DNA from: an uncultured Collinsella sp.
GTDB lineage: Bacteria; Actinomycetota; Coriobacteriia; Coriobacteriales; Coriobacteriaceae
DNA length: 33,854 nt
NCBI GenBank assembly: GCA_900541745.1
Contig: UQLA01000021.1
Location: forward strand, 1 to 33,854
Direction of reading: 5' to 3'
Under the pieces are notes generated by a model. The model searched no databases. It was not told the DNA's origin and was given only the letters and a program-made list of their open reading frames with translations. Position numbers and translations under genes: made by a program. This document shows positions 15,113 to 23,040 of this stretch, in pieces. How positions within the stretch are numbered: position 1 is the stretch's first letter; the number at the start of each line of letters is the position of its first letter.

Positions 15113-16069
15113 CTACACCGTCCTGATGCGCGGGTTGATGAGCAGGTAGAGCATGTCAACCACGATGTTGATGATGATGAAGGCAAGAGCAACGACGATG
15201 ACGACGCCCTGAACCAGGTTCGCCTCGTTGCCCTGAACGCCCTGCAGAATCGCAGTACCCATGCCGGGGAGGTTGAAGATGACCTCGATGACGACAGCAC
15301 CGCCCATGAGGTAGCCGATCTTAAGACCGAGGGTGGTGACCGGGGTGATCAGCGCGTTGCGCAAGACGTTGATGCCGACGACGACCTTCTCGGGAACGCC
15401 GGCGCCGCGAGCCATACGGACATAGTCCTTATCGAGCTCCTCAACCATGGCCGTACGCACGATACGAGTCATCTGGCCCGTCAGCGGGAATGCCAGAGCG
15501 ATAGCGGGCATAATCATACGTCCCAGATAGCCAGCCGGGTTGGTAGTGAAGTGAGGCAGAGCACCGGACGCCGGGAGCACCTTAAGGTAGGAAGAGAACA
15601 GCAGAATCAACAGAACGGCAAGCCAGAACGACGGGGTTGCCAAGCCGGCGATGGAGAAGACGCGGATCACTTGGTCCGGCCATTTATCGCGATACAGTGC
15701 CGCGATGACGCCGAGCAAAAATGAGACGACCGCGCCGATGGCAAGGCCGATGAAGGTCAGCTGCATCGTGACGGGCAGGGCCGTGGAGATGCGCTTGGCA
15801 ACGGAGTTGCGAGCAGCACCATAGGTGCCCATGTCACCATGGATCAGATCGCCCATATAGCGCACGTAGCGCACGGGCCAGGGGTCGTCCAGACCATACT
15901 TCTCATGGTACTCGGCAACCGCCTCGGGCGAGGCACCGTCACCCAACGCCGTATAGGCGGGGTCGGTCTTGGAGAACGACATAAGGAAGAACACCAGGAC
16001 GGTGACGCCCAATGCCATGATCGGCAGCGCCACGAGACGCCTTCCAATCAAACGTAGAAAGTTGTTCAC
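15113..16069 (-). CDS. ABC transporter permease (DppB/OppB/SatB-like)
   Basis: A 318-residue inner-membrane permease of the binding-protein-dependent peptide/opine/nickel family. It has an N-terminal helix (about 12-32), five further hydrophobic segments, the EAA loop DYVRMARGAGVPEKVVVGINVLRNALIP-like region, and the C-terminal FNLPGMGTAIL motif typical of DppB. It pairs with the permease half of the next gene. I chose the GTG at 16069, which follows AGGGGAG by about 5 bases; the longer frame opens at a TTG at 16102 without a ribosome site. It is separated from the binding-protein gene by a hairpin and an 18-base dyad. Confidence 0.92.
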   Translation of the reverse strand: MNNFLRLIGRRLVALPIMALGVTVLVFFLMSFSKTDPAYTALGDGASPEAVAEYHEKYGLDDPWPVRYVRYMGDLIHGDMGTYGAARNSVAKRISTALPVTMQLTFIGLAIGAVVSFLLGVIAALYRDKWPDQVIRVFSIAGLATPSFWLAVLLILLFSSYLKVLPASGALPHFTTNPAGYLGRMIMPAIALAFPLTGQMTRIVRTAMVEELDKDYVRMARGAGVPEKVVVGINVLRNALITPVTTLGLKIGYLMGGAVVIEVIFNLPGMGTAILQGVQGNEANLVQGVVIVVALAFIIINIVVDMLYLLINPRIRTV

Positions 16070-16109
16070 GTTCTCTCCCCTTTCTTTTGTCGGTAGGACC
16101 AACTGGTAT

Positions 16110-16127
16110 ATGAGTATGGATACTCAT
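16110..16127. promoter_or_regulatory. Operator-like dyad upstream of the permease gene
   Basis: ATGAGTAT (16110-16117) and ATACTCAT (16120-16127) form a perfect 8-bp inverted repeat around two bases. It lies about 40 bases ahead of the permease start and next to the hairpin at 16131-16164. It could be a protein-binding site or a second RNA hairpin; with a two-base centre it suits a dimeric regulator better. Confidence 0.35.
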
Positions 16128-16130
16128 TAC

Positions 16131-16164
16131 AAGACCCGAGCGACATCGAGGCCGCCCGGGTCTT
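16131..16164 (-). other. Intercistronic hairpin after the binding-protein gene
   Basis: AAGACCCG (16131-16138) pairs with CGGGTCTT (16157-16164), with a further GCG/CGC inside. On the transcribed (minus) strand it is followed by GTAATGAG, with no T run. Such hairpins after binding-protein genes often raise binding-protein mRNA over permease mRNA. Confidence 0.65.
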
Positions 16165-16224
16165 TGTTTCAACTATGAGGACGTTGCCTTACGACCGACG
16201 CCCCACATATGACTCAAGCGAGTC

Positions 16225-17838
16225 TTAGGCCTTGACGGTCGCGACGCCCCTGAAGGACATGCTCGTCGTGCCGATGCCCTTGAAGCCATCGAGGGCCTCG
16301 CCGTTGGGCGCGGTGGACGGATCGTCCCAGGAAGCGGAGACGGTCTTGACGTGGACAACGGGGTACAGAACAGCGTTGTCGGCGATGATGTCGAAGCACT
16401 CGTTCCACTTCTTCTGCTGCTCGTCGCCCTCGGCGGCAAGAGCCTCGTCCATGAGACCGTGGAGCTTCCCCCACTCAGCGGAATCCTTCCACGGGCAACG
16501 GGTCTGCATCCAGACGTTGTCACCGTACCACCAGTTGAGCAGCAGGTCGGGGTCAGCGCCGAAGCAGGACGGATCGCCAGGAGCGAGAAGGATATCGTAG
16601 GCCTCGCCGCCGTCGATGGCAGCGTAGGTGGCCGGCGAGGTATCGGTCTGGATGGTCACATCGAAGCCGAGAGCGTCGAGGTCGTTCTTGACCTGGGCGG
16701 CCATGCCCTTGATCTGCTCGTTGTCGGTGGTGCGCAGGGTGATGGCGCCCGGGGTGATGCCAGACTCTTCGATGAGCTTCTTGGCCTTCTTGGCGTCAGT
16801 CTTGTACACCGTGGAAGCCTCATGATAGTTGGTGAAGCTCTTGGGCAGGTAGCAGCTGGCAGCGGTGGCAAGGCCGGCGAAGGTGTTGGTGATCATCTTC
16901 TCGGTGTCGAGCGCGTACATGACGGCCTGACGGACCTTGACGTTGTTCCAAGGCTCCTTGGCGACGTTGAACATGATGAAGCGGGTGCCGAAACCCTGGA
17001 CGTTATCGATCTTGCAGCCGGCGCTCTCGAGCTGGTCGACGGCGTCAGCGGTGACGAGCTCCATAACGAGCGTGGAGCCCTCCTGCTGAGCGGTAACGCG
17101 AGCGGTGGGGTCGGTCAGGATGCTGTACTGGATTTTCTTATCCTCGGCAGCATACTCACCGTTGTACTCGGGGTTGGGAACCAGGGTGATCTCGGTATCG
17201 GAGATAGAGTCGTACATCCAGGGGCCGGAACCGATCGGCTGCTTGGCGCGATCCTCCTCGGACTGGGTAGCCGGGGTAACGCGGATGATGGCCAGACGAT
17301 CCTTGAGCAGGGAGAAGTTGGGGACCTTGGTCTTGACCGTTACAGTGCTGGCGTCCTTGGCCTCGATGGACTCGAAGGGCTGGAAGAACGGAGCATAGGT
17401 AGCGGAAGCAGCGCAAGCGGTGTAGGAAGCGACGACGTCGTCAGCGGTAACCTCGGTGCCATCGGAGAACTTGGCGCCCTTGCGGATGGTGACCTCGAAG
17501 GTGGTGTCGTCCACGGACTTGGGATCGTCGGTGGCGAGCTCGTTGAAGGTGCTGTAGTCGTGGTAATCGATGCCGTAAAGACCCTCGACGACGTGCCAGT
17601 TAGCGCCCAGGCCCACAGCGGAGCCGGTGCTGGCGGGGTCGAAGCTGGACGGAGCGTAAGCGGAACCAGCGGTGATCACGCCGCCGCCACGGTTGGCGGA
17701 ATCGGTGGAACCGGAAGCAGAACCTTCGTCGCTAGAGCTGCCACCGCAGCCAGTGAGACCAAGCCCTGCGACAGCAGCGACGCTGCCGGTGAGGCCGAGG
17801 AACGAACGCCTGGACATACCCTTGTTGATGATGGCCAT
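16225..17838 (-). CDS. ABC transporter substrate-binding lipoprotein, SBP family 5 (SatA/DppA-like)
   Basis: A 537-residue extracellular solute-binding protein, family 5. The N-terminus carries a Tat motif SRRSFLG (residues 9-15), a hydrophobic run, and a lipobox LTGC with the lipidated Cys at 31, then a Ser/Gly/Asp-rich linker. It is therefore exported folded by Tat and anchored outside the membrane. The body shows the family pattern (FDPASTGSAVG, FSDGTEVTADDVVASY, WMYDSISDTEITLVPNPEY, VRQAVMYALD). Family 5 proteins bind peptides, nickel, opines or, in SAT systems, sialic acid; the neighbouring genes favour the last. The ATG at 17838 has AGGAG 5 bases upstream, while the frame start at 17853 is a TTG with no site. 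First gene of the operon. Confidence 0.92.
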   Translation of the reverse strand: MAIINKGMSRRSFLGLTGSVAAVAGLGLTGCGGSSSDEGSASGSTDSANRGGGVITAGSAYAPSSFDPASTGSAVGLGANWHVVEGLYGIDYHDYSTFNELATDDPKSVDDTTFEVTIRKGAKFSDGTEVTADDVVASYTACAASATYAPFFQPFESIEAKDASTVTVKTKVPNFSLLKDRLAIIRVTPATQSEEDRAKQPIGSGPWMYDSISDTEITLVPNPEYNGEYAAEDKKIQYSILTDPTARVTAQQEGSTLVMELVTADAVDQLESAGCKIDNVQGFGTRFIMFNVAKEPWNNVKVRQAVMYALDTEKMITNTFAGLATAASCYLPKSFTNYHEASTVYKTDAKKAKKLIEESGITPGAITLRTTDNEQIKGMAAQVKNDLDALGFDVTIQTDTSPATYAAIDGGEAYDILLAPGDPSCFGADPDLLLNWWYGDNVWMQTRCPWKDSAEWGKLHGLMDEALAAEGDEQQKKWNECFDIIADNAVLYPVVHVKTVSASWDDPSTAPNGEALDGFKGIGTTSMSFRGVATVKA

Positions 17839-17907
17839 GTCTTCTCCTATCAATAGAGAATCTTACCCGGGGACACCTAGACTTGCCCCCGCGCAACTTG
17901 CGGACAA

Positions 17908-17935
17908 TATATACCTTACCTACCGACGAACCCAA
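17908..17935 (-). promoter_or_regulatory. Candidate promoter of the ABC/sialic-acid operon
   Basis: On the minus strand TTGGGT (plus 17930-17935), a 16-base spacer, and TATATA (plus 17908-17913), about 70 bases before the binding-protein start. The -10 is good and the -35 only partly matches. The operator-like repeat at 17975-17997 lies about 40 bases upstream of the -35. Confidence 0.35.
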
Positions 17936-17974
17936 CTGAGGTGCCGCGCTCGGTGACCGATACATACATACGCT

Positions 17975-17997
17975 TGAACGGTATTTACTACCGTTCA
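17975..17997. promoter_or_regulatory. Operator-like inverted repeat (TGAACGGTA-N5-TACCGTTCA)
   Basis: A perfect 9-bp inverted repeat with a 5-base spacer, the form bound by many dimeric helix-turn-helix regulators. It lies upstream of the candidate -35, which suits an activator or a looping repressor. A 10-bp pair CGATACATAC / GTATGTATCG flanks it on both sides. Confidence 0.5.
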
Positions 17998-18098
17998 CCG
18001 AATTCATTGACAAACGATTCGCCAGACAGTATGTATCGACGAGGTGAGATATCAGTCTTCGTCAACCCGCAGGATAGCAGGGTTATTCACCATGGCTA

Positions 18099-18112
18099 GT
18101 CAAACGTTTTAG
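18099..18112. promoter_or_regulatory. LacI-family-like site upstream of the ABC operon
   Basis: GTCAAACGTTTTAG (plus strand) shares the AAACGTTTTA core with the palindrome upstream of gap at 5399-5412. Two well-separated sites of the same type ahead of sugar-metabolism genes suggest a common catabolite-type regulator. One half is imperfect. Confidence 0.35.
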
Positions 18113-18149
18113 CGTTACTAAAACCCGAAATCAGTAGGTAATCGCCGCG

Positions 18150-18178
18150 AAATAAATGATTGAAAATCGGCCAATCAT
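18150..18178 (-). terminator. Probable terminator of ybaK-murJ-uvrC
   Basis: On the minus strand ATGATTG and CAATCAT (plus 18172-18178 and 18156-18162) form a 7-bp stem with a 9-base loop, followed by TTATTT. It lies about 26 bases after the uvrC stop. The stem is AT-rich, so termination may be partial. Confidence 0.5.
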
Positions 18179-18203
18179 GTATACCAGTTGTTTAGAAGCG
18201 CGT

Positions 18204-20150
18204 TTAGTTTTCGGAACGGCTGGCCGATGCCTGGGCGCGCTCGGCATTCCATGCAACAAGTGCCTCGTGGACCGCTTTGGCGACATCGGCCGGAACGCCT
18301 CGAACTTCCGCAATCTCCTGCTCGCTGGCCGCGCGCAAGCGCTTCATCGAGCCAAAATGGCGCATGATGGCACGTTTTCTAGTGGGTCCCACGCCCGGAA
18401 CGTCGTCAAGCACCGAAACCGTCATAGCCTTATCGCGCAACTCGCGATGGAACGTAATCGCAAATCGGTGGGATTCATCGCGAACCTGCTTGATCAGATA
18501 AAGCGAAGCGGAGCCGGTCGGCAGCACGACGGGAGTCTCGTCCCACGGCACGAAAACCTCCTCATCGGCCTTTGCCAAGCCACAAACTGGTATATCGAGC
18601 CCAAGAGCCTCAAGTTGTTTGATCGCAGCGGTCAATTGCGGCTTACCGCCATCGACAACGAGCAAATCGGGGCGCGAGCCAAAGCGCTCGTCGGCCATGC
18701 GCTCGGGAGCATAGCGTCGTCCCAAAACCTCGGACATCGACACGAAGTCGTTTGCCTCGTCCAATTCGGCCTGAATTTTAAAGCGACGATACTGGCCCTT
18801 GTCGGCACGGCCGTTGGTAAATACCACCATCGAAGCGACGGTAAAGGTACCATGCAACGTCGAGATATCGAAGCACTCGATGCGCAACGGCGGCGCAGAC
18901 AGCGCCAGCGCACTTTCGAGCTCCAGGAGCGCCCGATTGGTGCGATCGTCAGCATACCCCGTGCGCATCATGTAGCGCATGAGGGCATGGCGCGCATTTT
19001 TGGAAGCCATATCGAGCAGGCGGTGCTTTTCGCCGCGCTGCGGCCTATGGAGATGGCAAGAGCGTTCGCGCTTGCCCGCAAGCCACTCCCCCAACGCTTC
19101 GGCATCCTCAAGCTCGACAGAGAGATTAATCTCGGCTGGAATATCAGCCGTCTCGTCGTAATAGCGCTTAAGAAAGCCCGATTGAAGCTCTTCCTCGTCG
19201 ACATCCAGGCCTTTATCGAGGATGAACTCACAAGTTCGAACCGTTCGGCCCTCGCGAACGACAAAGACACAGGCGGCAGAGATAGTCTCTTCGCGATAGA
19301 AGCCGATGACGTCGATATCGACGCTTGATGGAAAAACGACCTGTTGGCGATCGTCCAGGCCCCTAATGACTTCCAGGCGACGCTTGACGCGCGCCGCACG
19401 CTCAAAATCGAGCGCCTCGGCTGCCTCCGTCATCTCGGACGTGAGCTCGTCGACGACATCCTTGCGATGGCCCGACAAGAAACGTTCGACACGCTTGACG
19501 TTCTTGGCATAGTCGGCAGGGGAAATCGCGCCGACGCATGCGCCCGGCCCGCGCCCGACATGGTAGTCAAAGCAGGGACGCCCATTTTGCGCGCAAATCA
19601 TATTGACGATGTCTTCTTCGCCCTTATGAGATTCGACGATGCGGCGGCAGCGGCGCCATTCCGCACAGGATGCCGAGCAAATAGGAATAACCTTGCGTAG
19701 CGTATCGATGGTCTCACGCGCCGCACGGCTATCGGTATAGGGGCCAAAATAGCGCGTTCCCGGTTTATGACGCTCTCGCGTGTATTTAATAGCCGGAAAC
19801 AAGTCGCTCTTGGTAATGGCGATAAAGGGATAGCTTTTATCGTCTTTGAGATCGACGTTAAAGTACGGATGGTACTGGCCAATCAGATTGCGCTCGAGCA
19901 CCAATGCCTCGTGCTCGGTCTCCACCACGATATAGTCGAAGCTCGCCACCAGCTGCATCATGAGCGGAATCTTTTGACGCTCGTCCTGCAGCGTCACGTA
20001 TTGACGCATACGGGCACGCAGGTTTTTTGCCTTGCCCACATAGATGACATCGCCCTTGGCATCTTTCCAAAGGTAGCAGCCGGGTTGCGTGGGAACGCGC
20101 GAAACCTGCTCGGCAAGTGTTGGAATGTTGTCGTGACCTGCCACGCGCAC
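18204..20150 (-). CDS. uvrC: UvrABC excinuclease subunit C
   Basis: A 648-residue nuclease that makes the 3' and 5' incisions around DNA damage bound by UvrB. In order: GIY-YIG domain (GCYLWKDAKGDVIYVGKAKNL, about residues 24-44), UVR helical hairpin that contacts UvrB (TEAAEALDFERAARVKRRLEVI, near 205-230), the RNase H-like nuclease (IECFDISTLHGTFTVASMVVF, LLVVDGGKPQLTAA), and C-terminal helix-hairpin-helix pairs (DDVPGVGPTRKRAIMRHF). The frame opens at a GTG at 20150, directly after the murJ stop; a second GTG two codons on is equally possible, and neither has a strong ribosome site, which suggests coupling to murJ. It is the last gene of the ybaK-murJ-uvrC unit. Confidence 0.95.
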   Translation of the reverse strand: MRVAGHDNIPTLAEQVSRVPTQPGCYLWKDAKGDVIYVGKAKNLRARMRQYVTLQDERQKIPLMMQLVASFDYIVVETEHEALVLERNLIGQYHPYFNVDLKDDKSYPFIAITKSDLFPAIKYTRERHKPGTRYFGPYTDSRAARETIDTLRKVIPICSASCAEWRRCRRIVESHKGEEDIVNMICAQNGRPCFDYHVGRGPGACVGAISPADYAKNVKRVERFLSGHRKDVVDELTSEMTEAAEALDFERAARVKRRLEVIRGLDDRQQVVFPSSVDIDVIGFYREETISAACVFVVREGRTVRTCEFILDKGLDVDEEELQSGFLKRYYDETADIPAEINLSVELEDAEALGEWLAGKRERSCHLHRPQRGEKHRLLDMASKNARHALMRYMMRTGYADDRTNRALLELESALALSAPPLRIECFDISTLHGTFTVASMVVFTNGRADKGQYRRFKIQAELDEANDFVSMSEVLGRRYAPERMADERFGSRPDLLVVDGGKPQLTAAIKQLEALGLDIPVCGLAKADEEVFVPWDETPVVLPTGSASLYLIKQVRDESHRFAITFHRELRDKAMTVSVLDDVPGVGPTRKRAIMRHFGSMKRLRAASEQEIAEVRGVPADVAKAVHEALVAWNAERAQASASRSEN

Positions 20151-22454
20151 CTACTTGCGACGAAGCAGCGCCGAGACCTCGGGCATCTTAAAGACGAAGG
20201 CAAGGCCAAAAGTTACAGCGAGCGAGACGACGCCTGCGACACAAACGTAGCCCAGGGTAATGAGGATCGAGCTGCCAAGCGCTCCGACAAAGTGCTCAAA
20301 TGCCCACATGACGCCGGCGCCCGCGGCGGCGCCCAGGCCACCGAACAGTAGGCCGAAGAAACCGCCATGCAGGATAGACTTGACCTGAAGGCCATGCAGA
20401 CGACGGCGCAGCCACCACAGTGAGCATCCGACCAAGACCACGTAGTCAACGACGTACGAAAGCGCAATTGCCGGCATACCGTAGCCCAGCACCACGCCAA
20501 ACAGCAGCACCGAACCGGCCTGACCGATAGCAGAGTACAGGCAATAGCGGCTATAAGGTTTCATATCGAGCAGGGCCGAGAAGCTCTTCTGCATCAGCAC
20601 GACCACGCCGTAGAGCGGCAGGGAAAGTGCCAGGTAGATAAGGAACTCCGACACCAGCGCCACACCGGATTCATCGAACTTGCCGGCGCAGTAGATCATG
20701 TTGAGCGGACGGGCGAAGACGATCAGATACATCGCAAACGGAATCAGGAAGAAGAGCATCTGGGCGACACCGCGCGAAATGCCCGTGCGGACGCTGTCGT
20801 AATCCTTCTCCTGTGCATCGTGGGAGAGTTCGGTATAGAGTGCCGTCGAAAGCGAGGCAGCGATCAGCGCATAGGGCAGCGTATACCACAGGCGCGCATA
20901 TGCGATGACGGAAGGGCCGGTCTCGGGCTGCACCACCAGCGCGGCGGCATTGGTAATGGAAGTCGAGACAAACATGCACACCGTGGCGAGCAGCGTCGGG
21001 ATACCAAGCGCAATCGTCTGTCGCAGCGCGGGGTCCTTAAAGTCGATATGGATATGAGGATGCACGCCATGCTTGCCAAGCGCGGGAATCTGGCAGGCCA
21101 TCTGGACAAAGACGCCGAGGGTCGTACCAGCTGCGATCAAGATAATACCGACCTGCTCGCCAAATTGTGCAGACACGGGAGCAAAGCCCATAAAGCTGGC
21201 GATAACGATGACATTGTTGAGAACCGGGGCAAACGTCGACCAGAAGTAGTCGCGATGTGCGTTGAGAACGCCCGAGAACACCGAGCCCAAGCCATAAAAC
21301 AGAATTTGGATAGCAAAGAAGCGGAACATGAACGCAGCGGTATCCATGCTGCCGCCATCGCCCGAAAGGAACGACTGCGTCCAAATAAAGCCGGGAGCAA
21401 ACACGGTGCCCAGCAGCGAGATACCGCCCAGCAGCAGAAGCAGAATACCGAGCAGATTGCCGACATACTCGTTCGATGCCTCGCGGCCCTGCTCGCGCCT
21501 CACGCCCATATACACCGGCAAAAACGCCGTAACGAGCATGCCGCCCATCACGAGCTCGTAAAGCATGTTGGGCAGGTTGTTGGCAACCTGATAGGAGGAC
21601 GAGAGCAGCGACATGCCGATAGCGGCCGCCATGGCCCACGTGCGGATAAACCCGGTGACGCGCGACACGATGGTCAGCGCGGTCATGAGGCCAGCAGAAC
21701 GACCAACCGTGGAGTAGTCCGACGAACCCATATCGTCTACGTCGTCCTGAGAGTCCTCATGAACCTCATCTTGTGGCGGCAAATCGTCCACGACGGTAAA
21801 GGAGCCGGTCATCGCAAAGGGATCGTCAACCAAAACGGCGTCATCAGCAGGTGCGGCGTCATCGCTGTTCGGCATGTTGTTACCGGATACGGCATCATCA
21901 TCGAATATGGCATGGTCGCCAAACACCGTGTCAACTTCTTTGGCGGCGACGGTTCGGGCAGAAAACGACAGAGGGTCCCAGTCATCATCACCGTCGATGG
22001 CCACGCCCTCGACGGGATCGGTCGAACCAAGCGGCGACCATTCGTCATCCGAAAGAAGCGGCTCGTCATCATCATGAGCCGCGGGCTTGGAGGAGCGAGC
22101 GGCAGGAGTGCTCTGCGGCGCGCTCTTTCCCTGGGCTGCCATCAAAAACACCGCCGTCTCATCGGGACGCAGCACACGAGGAGCCTCGGAGACGACCGGC
22201 GTCACGCTGGCGCTCGATTGAGCGGCGGCCAAAAAGACCGCCGTCTCATCGGGACGAGTCGAAGAAAGAACCGTACGGGGAAGCGCCGTGCCGGCACCGG
22301 CGGCACGCAAGTACACGGCCGTCTCGCCCGGGTCAGCGGCAGCGGACCAGGCGTTTCGAATCTCGTTATCGAACGAAGCGGCCTCGGGCGCGGGCGTCTG
22401 AGGAGCCGACCCTTTTGCAAAGTGAGCTCCGCGCTTTGATTCTTCCTGCGGCAT
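20151..22454 (-). CDS. murJ: MurJ (MviN) lipid II flippase with long N-terminal acidic extension
   Basis: A 767-residue protein. Residues from about 250 on are a MurJ/MviN membrane domain of about 14 helices (starting at AGLMTALTIVSRVTGFIRTW), which moves lipid II across the membrane for peptidoglycan synthesis. The first 245 residues are hydrophilic and Asp-rich, absent from E. coli MurJ. They contain three copies of a short motif: PGETAVYL (42-49), PDETAVFL (68-75) and PDETAVFL (97-104), each followed by an Ala-rich run. Two acidic DD(E/D)W(S/D)PL motifs follow at 136-142 and 156-162. The extension is probably cytoplasmic and disordered. The motif resembles GarA-type phosphothreonine sites. 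The start at 22454 has AGAGGA upstream. Confidence 0.93.
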   Translation of the reverse strand: MPQEESKRGAHFAKGSAPQTPAPEAASFDNEIRNAWSAAADPGETAVYLRAAGAGTALPRTVLSSTRPDETAVFLAAAQSSASVTPVVSEAPRVLRPDETAVFLMAAQGKSAPQSTPAARSSKPAAHDDDEPLLSDDEWSPLGSTDPVEGVAIDGDDDWDPLSFSARTVAAKEVDTVFGDHAIFDDDAVSGNNMPNSDDAAPADDAVLVDDPFAMTGSFTVVDDLPPQDEVHEDSQDDVDDMGSSDYSTVGRSAGLMTALTIVSRVTGFIRTWAMAAAIGMSLLSSSYQVANNLPNMLYELVMGGMLVTAFLPVYMGVRREQGREASNEYVGNLLGILLLLLGGISLLGTVFAPGFIWTQSFLSGDGGSMDTAAFMFRFFAIQILFYGLGSVFSGVLNAHRDYFWSTFAPVLNNVIVIASFMGFAPVSAQFGEQVGIILIAAGTTLGVFVQMACQIPALGKHGVHPHIHIDFKDPALRQTIALGIPTLLATVCMFVSTSITNAAALVVQPETGPSVIAYARLWYTLPYALIAASLSTALYTELSHDAQEKDYDSVRTGISRGVAQMLFFLIPFAMYLIVFARPLNMIYCAGKFDESGVALVSEFLIYLALSLPLYGVVVLMQKSFSALLDMKPYSRYCLYSAIGQAGSVLLFGVVLGYGMPAIALSYVVDYVVLVGCSLWWLRRRLHGLQVKSILHGGFFGLLFGGLGAAAGAGVMWAFEHFVGALGSSILITLGYVCVAGVVSLAVTFGLAFVFKMPEVSALLRRK

Positions 22455-22457
22455 CGC

Positions 22458-22958
22458 TCAGTCCTCTCTCGTGATCGGGGCAACTGTCGCCCCGCAAAAT
22501 GCAACTAAGTCATCGGGAGCAAGCTCAAGCTGATAGCCGCGCTTGCCACCCGAGATAAAAATGGTATCCCAAAGGACGCATGTCTCATCGATCAGCGTCC
22601 GGAAGCGCTTTTTCATACCGACCGGGCTGCAACCGCCGCGGACATACCCCGTCGCGGCAAGCAAATCTTTGACATGCATCATGGTCAGCGACTTTTCGCC
22701 TGCGGCGCGCGCGGCGGCCTTGAGGTCGAGCTCGTCGGCAACAGGAATGCAGCACACGACATGGTCGTTGGACGGTGTCGTGCAGACCAGGGTCTTAAAT
22801 CCCTGACCGGGCTCCTCGCCAAGCTGCTCGGAAATCGCGACGCCCAGACCTGACGATTCATCGCCATCGTCTTCGTACGTATGGAGAACATAGGAGATGC
22901 CGGCGCTTTCCAGCTCGCGCATCGCATTGGTTTTTGGCGTCTTAACAGCCTTTGCCAT
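22458..22958 (-). CDS. ybaK: Cys-tRNA(Pro)/Cys-tRNA(Cys) deacylase, YbaK/EbsC family
   Basis: A 166-residue YbaK-type protein that hydrolyses Cys mis-attached to tRNA(Pro). The family pattern is complete: a short N-terminal helix region, GFKTLVCTT, the central AARAAGEKSLTM, GYVRGGCSPVGMKKRF, and ISGGKRGYQLELAPDDLV at the C-terminus. The ATG at 22958 is preceded by AAAGGA; the longer frame from 23036 would add 26 unlike-family residues. It stops 3 bases before murJ starts, so the two are likely co-transcribed, although no functional link is evident. Confidence 0.93.
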   Translation of the reverse strand: MAKAVKTPKTNAMRELESAGISYVLHTYEDDGDESSGLGVAISEQLGEEPGQGFKTLVCTTPSNDHVVCCIPVADELDLKAAARAAGEKSLTMMHVKDLLAATGYVRGGCSPVGMKKRFRTLIDETCVLWDTIFISGGKRGYQLELAPDDLVAFCGATVAPITRED

Positions 22959-22995
22959 GGCACATCCTTTCCCTCGCAGAGCGACGCAAGGATTA

Positions 22996-23001
22996 AGTAT
23001 A
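22996..23001 (-). promoter_or_regulatory. Possible -10 of the ybaK-murJ-uvrC promoter
   Basis: TATACT on the minus strand, about 38 bases before the ybaK start and just beyond the uvrA terminator, where a promoter is needed. No good -35 is seen at the right distance. Confidence 0.3.
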
Positions 23002-23040
23002 GGGCCAATTCCGCCGCATATGCCATCTCGACACACAGAA

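Larger units (their letters stand above)
17839..18150 (-). promoter_or_regulatory. Regulatory region of the putative sialic-acid operon
   Basis: This long non-coding stretch is rich in symmetry. It holds a 9-bp inverted repeat with 5-base spacer (17975-17997), a 10-bp inverted pair that flanks it (17958-17967 and 18029-18038), a LacI-like site (18099-18112), and a possible promoter near 17908-17935. No regulator gene is encoded next to it, so control must come from elsewhere. Confidence 0.6.

Noticed and set aside
12179..15724. An 1181-codon open frame on the plus strand
   Set aside because: It lies opposite three clear ABC-transporter genes, and its translation is rich in Gly, Ala, Asp and His with no known domains. 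Long antisense frames are expected from GC-rich codon use.
20820..22439. A 539-codon plus-strand frame opposite murJ
   Set aside because: The translation is Arg/His-rich and lacks known motifs; murJ in the other frame is unambiguous.
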